Shown one piece after another: positions 51,238 to 58,897 of a stretch of 58,897 bases of DNA. The DNA is from an uncultured Desulfosporosinus sp. (GTDB taxonomy: Bacteria; Bacillota; Desulfitobacteriia; Desulfitobacteriales; Desulfitobacteriaceae). Each line of letters starts with the position of its first letter. Position 1 is the stretch's first letter. Position numbers and translations under genes: made by a program. Under the pieces are notes generated by a model. The model made no database searches, was not told where the DNA came from, and saw only the letters and a program-made list of their open reading frames with translations. The DNA lies in the NCBI GenBank assembly GCA_927405585.1, contig CAKMJS010000005.1, forward strand, positions 1 to 58,897. Direction: 5' to 3'.

Positions 51238-52328
51238 ACCTCCAAACGCTGAGAGAAAATTTCGTTAAGCTTCAGGCATATACTCGAAGCGAAATGATGC
51301 CAATCGTAAAGGCGGATGCTTACGGGCATGGAGTGATCCCTGTCGTAAAAACTCTGATGGCAAGTGGAGCTAACCGTTTTGGTGTCGCCTTAGTGGAAGA
51401 AGCATTAGAGATTAAAGCTGTTTTTCCTGAAGTAACTGTCATGGTCCTTGGGGCAACTGAGCTGGACCAGGCGGATACTTTAGTTAAGGAAGAGATCATC
51501 CCTGCGATTTTTCGGTTGTCCCAGGCGCAAGCGCTCTCTGAGGCGGCAGTGAAACAAAATCGTACAGCAAGATTACATATTAAAATTGATACGGGAATGA
51601 ACCGGATCGGATTTCGAGAGAGAGACTTTGCCGATATCATGAAAATTGCAGCATTACCGAATTTATTTATCGAAGGGATTTTCACTCACCTTGCTACGTC
51701 TGATCAAAGAGATCTCTCATTTGCCAGGGAGCAGCTAAACCGCTTTCAATCCCTTTATAATAGATTGAAAAAGGCCGGACTAACGATTCCGATTCGTCAT
51801 GCAGCAAACAGCGCGGCAATCCTCCAGTTCCCAGAATCCCATTTTGAGTTAGTTCGTGTGGGTATTAGCCTTTATGGTTTTTCCCCGTCTTCTCAGATGA
51901 GCGGGGCAGTCGATTTGGAACCAGTTATGGCTTGGAAAGCTAAAGTGTCTCACGTTAAAAGTATAAAAACAGGAGAAAGCGTAAGTTATGGCCGAACCTT
52001 TCAAGCTGCTTATCCTACGCGTGTTGCAACCATCCCAGTTGGGTATGCTGATGGACTGCGCAGGGCACTTTCCAATCAGGGTGAAATGCTAATGCACGGG
52101 AAACGTTCCAGCATGATTGGGCGGGTCTGTATGGATCAGACCATGCTTGAAGTCTCCAAGATACCGGGGGTACAAGTAGGCGATGTCGTAACGATTTTAG
52201 GGAAAGATGGTTACGATCACATTACTGCGACAGAAATGGCAGAATGGCTCGGAACGATCAGCTATGAAGTGGTGTGTGGAATCTCAAAACGAGTTCCACG
52301 GGTCTATCTTCAGCCAACGGGGGAATAA
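51207..52328 (+). CDS. alr: Alanine racemase
   Basis: This 373-residue PLP enzyme interconverts L- and D-alanine for peptidoglycan. The PLP lysine is in MPIVKADAYGHG; the second catalytic residue, Tyr, lies in ESVSYGRTF; GRVCMDQTM marks the family. The ATG at 51207 lies within the end of nnrED. In spore formers Alr can also affect germination, and the germination genes follow after 230 bp. Confidence 0.94.
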   Translation: MGLRPVWAEVNLQTLRENFVKLQAYTRSEMMPIVKADAYGHGVIPVVKTLMASGANRFGVALVEEALEIKAVFPEVTVMVLGATELDQADTLVKEEIIPAIFRLSQAQALSEAAVKQNRTARLHIKIDTGMNRIGFRERDFADIMKIAALPNLFIEGIFTHLATSDQRDLSFAREQLNRFQSLYNRLKKAGLTIPIRHAANSAAILQFPESHFELVRVGISLYGFSPSSQMSGAVDLEPVMAWKAKVSHVKSIKTGESVSYGRTFQAAYPTRVATIPVGYADGLRRALSNQGEMLMHGKRSSMIGRVCMDQTMLEVSKIPGVQVGDVVTILGKDGYDHITATEMAEWLGTISYEVVCGISKRVPRVYLQPTGE

Positions 52329-52368
52329 GAAGGAAAACGCGGAGAGTGAAACACCGTCCCCTGTTCAC

Positions 52369-52395
52369 GTAGGGCAATTCATGAATTGCCCCTAC
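52369..52395. repeat. Short palindromic repeat after alr
   Basis: GTAGGGCAATTCA with the complement TGAATTGCCCCTAC; one base shorter on the left arm than the copy at 49531. The copies flank the nnrED-alr pair. Confidence 0.85.
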
Positions 52396-52560
52396 AGGGG
52401 GTTGTTTCAGGGAACAAAGTGAGGATGTACCGAAATTTATTTCGTTACATCCTCACTTTGTGTTTCAAAGCCCTTTTAATAAAAATGAACAATGGGAGGC
52501 ATATTAGATAAAGATTACACTTAACTTCACAGACGAGTCGGAGTAAAGGAGAGGGGTACC

Positions 52561-53673
52561 ATGGAACAAAAAGTGAAAATCTCCGGAACCCAGCTTGCCA
52601 TGCTGTTATTTATCTTTGTTACTTCCACCTTGGTGATTTATGTTCCGGCGTTTACAGCAACCGAAGCAAAAGAATCCGCCTGGTTAGCGGCTTCCGTACT
52701 TCCCTTTACGTTCGGATATTTAACCCTTTGGGTAATTTATAAATTAGGAAGCAATTTTCCTACCCAGACGATCTTCCAATATGGTGGAATAATCGTCGGC
52801 AGATTTTTAGGCAAGGGCTTGGGAATAGCCTACATCATATTCTTGCTAGTCATGGATATTTTAGTTCTTAGAGAATTTTCGGATTTTTTGGCGATGACGA
52901 CGCTCCCTTTAACTCCAAGGCTTTGGGTCCTTTTCAGTATTGTTGGCGTGGCAACTTATGGAGCCTATCAAGGCTTAGAAGTAATTGTTAGGTCAGTTCA
53001 GTTCGTATTTGGGATTTATTTAGGAGGTTTCGCAACCGCTATCCTATTGGGTTTATCAAACTTTGAGTTCGGTCGATTATTACCCATTATGGAAGAAGGG
53101 CTTATGCCAATTATCCGAGGGTCAATAGTACCGTCATCCTGGTATGGGGAAATAGTCATACTTGCCATACTTTTTCCTTTAATCAACAAGCCAAAGGAAA
53201 TCAAAAAAAATGGACTTATCGCATTAGTGGCAATCACTGTATTTGTAACCGTCGACGTGGCTGTAACTATCGGGGTGCTCGGCTCAAAACTGACGAGCTC
53301 GTTTGCAGTTCCACTCTGGTCTATGGCGAGGAGTATCGAACTTGGTGAAGTAGTACAACGATTAGAAAGCTTTCTGTTAATTTTCTGGATAACAGGAGTC
53401 GTTATCAAAACCACCTTACTCACTTATTTAATCTGTTTGGGTTTCAACCAAGTCTTTGGATTTAAGAACAGAAAAGTGGTTTTAGGAGGGGTTGCAGTTT
53501 TCGAACTATTTATTGGGGAGTTCATGCTAGGGAATGCATCTCAGATGCACGTAATTTTACAAAAATTTTGGCCACCCTTCGGTATGGTATTTGAGTTGGG
53601 CATACCTGCTTTTTTACTAGCAATTATCAAGCTGAGGAAGAAGAATCCGAAACCAAAAAAGTCAGCGGGATAA
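52561..53673 (+). CDS. gerAB: Spore germination protein, GerAB family
   Basis: This 370-residue inner-membrane protein has ten hydrophobic segments, as in the APC-like GerAB/GerKB subunits that bind the germinant. It starts EQKVKISGTQLAMLLFIFVTSTLVIYVPAF. AGGAGAGGGG precedes the ATG. It is the first gene of a B-A-C ordered operon; many Bacillus operons are A-B-C. It is expected to be expressed in the forespore (sigma-G). Confidence 0.9.
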   Translation: MEQKVKISGTQLAMLLFIFVTSTLVIYVPAFTATEAKESAWLAASVLPFTFGYLTLWVIYKLGSNFPTQTIFQYGGIIVGRFLGKGLGIAYIIFLLVMDILVLREFSDFLAMTTLPLTPRLWVLFSIVGVATYGAYQGLEVIVRSVQFVFGIYLGGFATAILLGLSNFEFGRLLPIMEEGLMPIIRGSIVPSSWYGEIVILAILFPLINKPKEIKKNGLIALVAITVFVTVDVAVTIGVLGSKLTSSFAVPLWSMARSIELGEVVQRLESFLLIFWITGVVIKTTLLTYLICLGFNQVFGFKNRKVVLGGVAVFELFIGEFMLGNASQMHVILQKFWPPFGMVFELGIPAFLLAIIKLRKKNPKPKKSAG

Positions 53674-53725
53674 TCTAAAGAGGCTTATACTACTGGACTA
53701 GTTCTTTTCGGGAAGGGGCTTAATA

Positions 53726-55327
53726 ATGTTGAAGTCATTGTTCAAAAAGGTCCTTGGTTTTTCCGCGGAAAAAGGCTTGAAACAGGCCGATCAAAAGTCC
53801 CCCCAAAAACAGCCACTATCTAATTCATTAGACCAAAACACCGCCGAATTAGAAAAGAAATTCGAGCTATGTGCCGACATTGTCTTTCGAAAGTTTACGA
53901 TTAATTGTGAACCACCCATCAATGCTGTTGCCGTCTTTGCGGACACAATGATTGATGAAAAAATTGGCAGCAAGACGATACTAGGAGCAATCCTGCAAGA
54001 GACAACCTCTCTTCCAGTTGACGTGAAGATCACAAAGTCCAATGCCATTGAAATTCTAAAGAGCAGACTGCTGACGACCATGAGCATAAAAGAAACCAGC
54101 GATTTATTAGAATTCGAAGATTTTGTTCTTCAAGGGGGAGTTGCCATCGTCATTGATGGCTCACTCACTGCCCTTATTTGTTTTGTCGGTGGTCTTCAAG
54201 GGAGAGCCATCGACGAGCCGATCACTGAACCGGTTGTACGTGGTCCGAGAGATGGCTTCGTCGAGGATTACAAAACGAATATCTCGTTAATAAGGAGACG
54301 GATAAAATCCACAAGGCTAAAAGTGGAGTTGCTCCAAGTTGGAGAACTCAGTAAAACGACCGTAGCCATTTGTTACATCAAAGGAATTGTCCACGATCTC
54401 TTAATCGAAGAAGTTAAAACTAGAATTAGCAGGATCAAGATTGACGTTGCTATGGGTAGTGGTCCGATTGAGGAAATGATTGCAGATGAGCCCTTTAGTA
54501 TATTTCCTCTGATTGAGTATACAGAACGACCGGACAAGGTTGCTGGTTCCTTAGCAGAGGGGAGGGTCGCGATTATTGTCGATAACACTCCAATGACTCT
54601 GATAGTACCTACCACGTTTGTCTCTCTGGTGCAAGCCAGTGAGGATTATTACAATCACTTTATTTTTGCTTCATTTGTTCGCAGCATTCGGTTTGTAGCC
54701 TTGAATATTGCGTTGCTTTTACCCGCTGTAACCGTAGCCATCATGTCCTTTCATCAGGAAATTATCCCGGATAAACTATTGGGTATAATTATTTCAAATA
54801 GGAAGGAACTGCCGCTTCCAATTTGGGCAGAAGTCCTAGTCATGGAAATGTTTTTCGAGATATTAAGGGAAGCTGGAGTTCGGTTGCCTAGAACAATTGG
54901 GCAATCCGTCAGTATCGTAGGCGGTTTAGTGATTGGTCAAGCCACAATCGAAGCCGGCTTTGTAGGGTATATCCCGGTGATCGTTGTTGCGCTGACAGCA
55001 GTAGCCTCCTTTGCCATTCCTAATTATGGAGCAGGGACTACCATCCGTATTCTCAGGTTTGGTCTAATTATCTCGGCAACTTTGATGGGTTTAGTAGGAG
55101 TCATGCTCAGTTTGATGTTAATTTTGTTCTATCTCTGCGGGTTACGTTCGTTTGGGGTGCCATATTTATCACCGATTGCGCCCTTAATTCCAGGGGATTT
55201 GAAAGATACCTTCTTCCGTGCACCTTGGTGGGCTATGCTCACCCGTCCGCGTTTTACTGGAGCAAAGGAGCCTAGCAGAATGGATACGAATCAAGGTCCA
55301 ACTAAGCCAAGTAAAGGGAAAGAGTAG
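53726..55327 (+). CDS. gerAA: Spore germination protein, GerAA family
   Basis: This is a 533-residue protein. A soluble N-terminal half (about residues 40-310) with ISLIRRRIKSTRLKVELLQVGELSKT and FPLIEYTERPDKVAGSLAEGRVAIIVDNTP is followed by about five membrane segments (310-500) with LPLPIWAEVLVMEMFFEILREAGVRLPRTIGQSVSIVGGLVIGQA. These are hallmarks of GerAA. The protein forms an ion-channel-like receptor subunit in the spore inner membrane. Confidence 0.93.
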   Translation: MLKSLFKKVLGFSAEKGLKQADQKSPQKQPLSNSLDQNTAELEKKFELCADIVFRKFTINCEPPINAVAVFADTMIDEKIGSKTILGAILQETTSLPVDVKITKSNAIEILKSRLLTTMSIKETSDLLEFEDFVLQGGVAIVIDGSLTALICFVGGLQGRAIDEPITEPVVRGPRDGFVEDYKTNISLIRRRIKSTRLKVELLQVGELSKTTVAICYIKGIVHDLLIEEVKTRISRIKIDVAMGSGPIEEMIADEPFSIFPLIEYTERPDKVAGSLAEGRVAIIVDNTPMTLIVPTTFVSLVQASEDYYNHFIFASFVRSIRFVALNIALLLPAVTVAIMSFHQEIIPDKLLGIIISNRKELPLPIWAEVLVMEMFFEILREAGVRLPRTIGQSVSIVGGLVIGQATIEAGFVGYIPVIVVALTAVASFAIPNYGAGTTIRILRFGLIISATLMGLVGVMLSLMLILFYLCGLRSFGVPYLSPIAPLIPGDLKDTFFRAPWWAMLTRPRFTGAKEPSRMDTNQGPTKPSKGKE

Positions 55328-55354
55328 TGTAGAAGTACGTGGGGGGATAAAGCA

Positions 55355-56554
55355 ATGAGACGATTAATGAAGATTGCAATACTTGTCATAGTTCTTCAGG
55401 TGGTTTGTACTGGGTGCTGGGACCATAGAGATATAAATACCCTCGCTATTATTACGGTTATCGGATTCGATAAAATTACCGCTGAGGACGGGGTGGATCA
55501 ATGGCAAGTATCCGCTTATCTCATGCAAGCAGGCAAGGCAGGCGGAGAGACGGGTGGGAGTGCAGGTGGTCAAGAAGGTAGACCGGAAATCATATTAAAG
55601 GGGAAGGGGTTAACGATTTCTGAGGCAATTCTGGATTTTATCAAAAGGTCTCCCCGGATTCCCTTTTTTTCCGACGCTTATTCAGTGATCCTTGGTGAGA
55701 GAGTAGCTCAGGAAGAGTTATTGGTTGTGATTGATTATTTAAATCGACTTAGGGAGCAGCGACCAGGTGCCTTTGTAATGGTTGTTAAAGGAGCTGCCAG
55801 TGAAATATTCGAAGCAGAGCCTGAGGCTTCTATCTCAGTCTCTAGAGAATTAAAAGATCAATCTCAAAACGTGGCAGACGCTAAGGGGATTGCAAAAGGA
55901 ATTACACTCATTGATTTTACGGCAGATCTTTTGAGTACCGATCGGGATCCGGTGGCTTCACAAATAAGGCAAATTCAAACTGAAGAAAAACGGGGTGAAA
56001 AATTAGCGGGGCCTCCTAAAACGACCTTAGTTGAGGGGTTAGGGATTTTTAAAGATGACAAATTAGTGGGTTGGTTAAATGCAGAGGAAACAATTGGCTA
56101 TAATTTGCTTACGAGTAAGATTAGAGAAGGGGATGTCCTCATTCCAGTTGAAAAGGATGGTAAAGGCTTTGTATTTCTCATTGAAAAATCAAAACCTAAA
56201 ATTAAGGCCAAATTGACGGACGACAAGCTAAATATAAAAGTCGAAATCGAGCCCAGTGGTAGAATAACTGAAAATGATGACGTCAATCTGGCACCGAGCG
56301 ACATCGGAGCGGTGGAGCTGGCGGTCTCAGAAAAAATTGGAGCAATGGTTATGCATACTATAGAAACCGTTCGAGGGTATGAATCGGATTGCCTGGGCTT
56401 TTCAGAAGAATTACACCATTCTAGTTCAAAAGATTGGAAAAAGGTTAAAGAGCACTGGCGGGAAACGTTCTTAGATGCTAACGTAGAGGTTGAAGTGCGT
56501 GCTAAGGTCGAGAATACAGGTAGACTTGGACAAAAGTTGGAGATGAGTAAGTAA
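55355..56554 (+). CDS. gerAC: Spore germination lipoprotein, GerAC family
   Basis: This is a 399-residue lipoprotein. The signal peptide (RRLMKIAILVIVLQVV) ends in the lipobox VCTGC at about residue 22, followed by WDHRDINTLAIITVIGFD as in all GerAC proteins. The C-terminal domain is typical in length. It completes the germinant receptor. The transcript ends in a strong hairpin at 56567. Confidence 0.93.
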   Translation: MRRLMKIAILVIVLQVVCTGCWDHRDINTLAIITVIGFDKITAEDGVDQWQVSAYLMQAGKAGGETGGSAGGQEGRPEIILKGKGLTISEAILDFIKRSPRIPFFSDAYSVILGERVAQEELLVVIDYLNRLREQRPGAFVMVVKGAASEIFEAEPEASISVSRELKDQSQNVADAKGIAKGITLIDFTADLLSTDRDPVASQIRQIQTEEKRGEKLAGPPKTTLVEGLGIFKDDKLVGWLNAEETIGYNLLTSKIREGDVLIPVEKDGKGFVFLIEKSKPKIKAKLTDDKLNIKVEIEPSGRITENDDVNLAPSDIGAVELAVSEKIGAMVMHTIETVRGYESDCLGFSEELHHSSSKDWKKVKEHWRETFLDANVEVEVRAKVENTGRLGQKLEMSK

Positions 56555-56566
56555 GTTTATGTAAGA

Positions 56567-56616
56567 CAAGGGGACGTTTCCTGTTTCTTAGAAAAGACAC
56601 AGAAAACGTCCCCTTG
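56567..56616 (+). terminator. Hairpin at the end of the ger operon
   Basis: CAAGGGGACGTTT pairs with AAACGTCCCCTTG, with inner CTGT/ACAG. The GTCCCC arm resembles pieces near 49568 and 52353, so it is probably also a dispersed repeat. Confidence 0.7.
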
Positions 56617-56772
56617 CTTAGGTTCATACTATTTTCCATTTTATTCAGGATTAAAATGAGTTATTATTAACTTAAGAGTACGTTAAAATCGAAACCATAA
56701 CTTTCCCTTTTGGAACGCTGAAGTCAAAGTACTATCAAGAATACATTATATCTGATAAAAATAGGTATTCAT

Positions 56773-56792
56773 TTGTAAATTTTATGTTACAA
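56773..56792 (+). promoter_or_regulatory. Short inverted repeat upstream of gltB
   Basis: TTGTAA-N8-TTACAA lies 45 bp before the gltB start, in AT-rich sequence. It could be an operator. No convincing -35/-10 pair is visible in 56617-56836. Confidence 0.3.
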
Positions 56793-56824
56793 TTTTCATC
56801 ATAGAATTCTAAAGTCTCCAATAA

Positions 56825-58897
<2,073 letters not shown>

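Overview
The window reads as chromosomal DNA of an anaerobic, endospore-forming Firmicute, most like the Desulfosporosinus/Desulfitobacterium group. This placement is inference: strong GGAGG-type ribosome sites, a gerA-type germination operon, ferredoxin-linked 2-oxoacid oxidation, amino-acid fermentation genes and moderate GC. No tRNA, rRNA or CRISPR array was seen. The left edge cuts an ABC ATPase gene. The right edge runs from gltB in frame into an IS3-type transposase, so the window may be a whole draft contig.

Layout. 1-5 kb: the end of a molybdate-type ABC ATPase, a small unknown gene, two duplicated universal stress genes, a YqfQ-like repeat protein, a PfoR-like membrane protein and RidA. 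5-11 kb: a TyrR-like sigma-54 activator, tryptophanase and a chemoreceptor; the last two each have a textbook -24/-12 promoter, so the three look like one regulon. 11-15 kb: the MEMO/AMMECR1 plus radical SAM pair, and RNase J behind a structured leader. 15-20 kb: a LytS/LytT pair next to a CstA-type transporter (probably pyruvate uptake), with a small CC-motif protein. 20-26.5 kb: metal genes (CooT, FmdE, and the CbiMN-CbiQ-CbiO cobalt/nickel ECF transporter) around a GC-rich KatE catalase. The fmdE-cooT and cbiM transcripts begin with two copies of the same unrecognised RNA-like leader; this is the best candidate for an undescribed regulatory element.

26.5-39.5 kb: a PucR-type regulator divergent from a lysine-fermentation operon (kdd, a P-loop protein, kamD, kamE, kal), followed by sucCD-like genes and korDABC, which could convert 2-oxoglutarate to succinate with ATP and reduced ferredoxin, and a HEAT-repeat protein. 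39.8-42.4 kb: a HEAT-MGMT-glyoxalase fusion and a D-cysteine desulfhydrase-type enzyme. 42.4-45.9 kb: a decayed region with an alpha/beta hydrolase and two gene remnants joined by a deletion. 45.9-52.3 kb: a YhcC-type radical SAM protein, a glutamate 2,3-aminomutase (not lysine 2,3-aminomutase, by its active-site residues) divergent from a BusR-like GntR-RCK_C regulator, then acpS, nnrED and alr. 52.5-56.6 kb: gerAB-gerAA-gerAC. 56.8 kb to the end: gltB, broken.

Dispersed repeats include at least five copies of an approximately 110-bp element resembling a non-autonomous IS200/IS605 derivative, three copies of a short palindrome ending acpS and alr, and many clear hairpin terminators.
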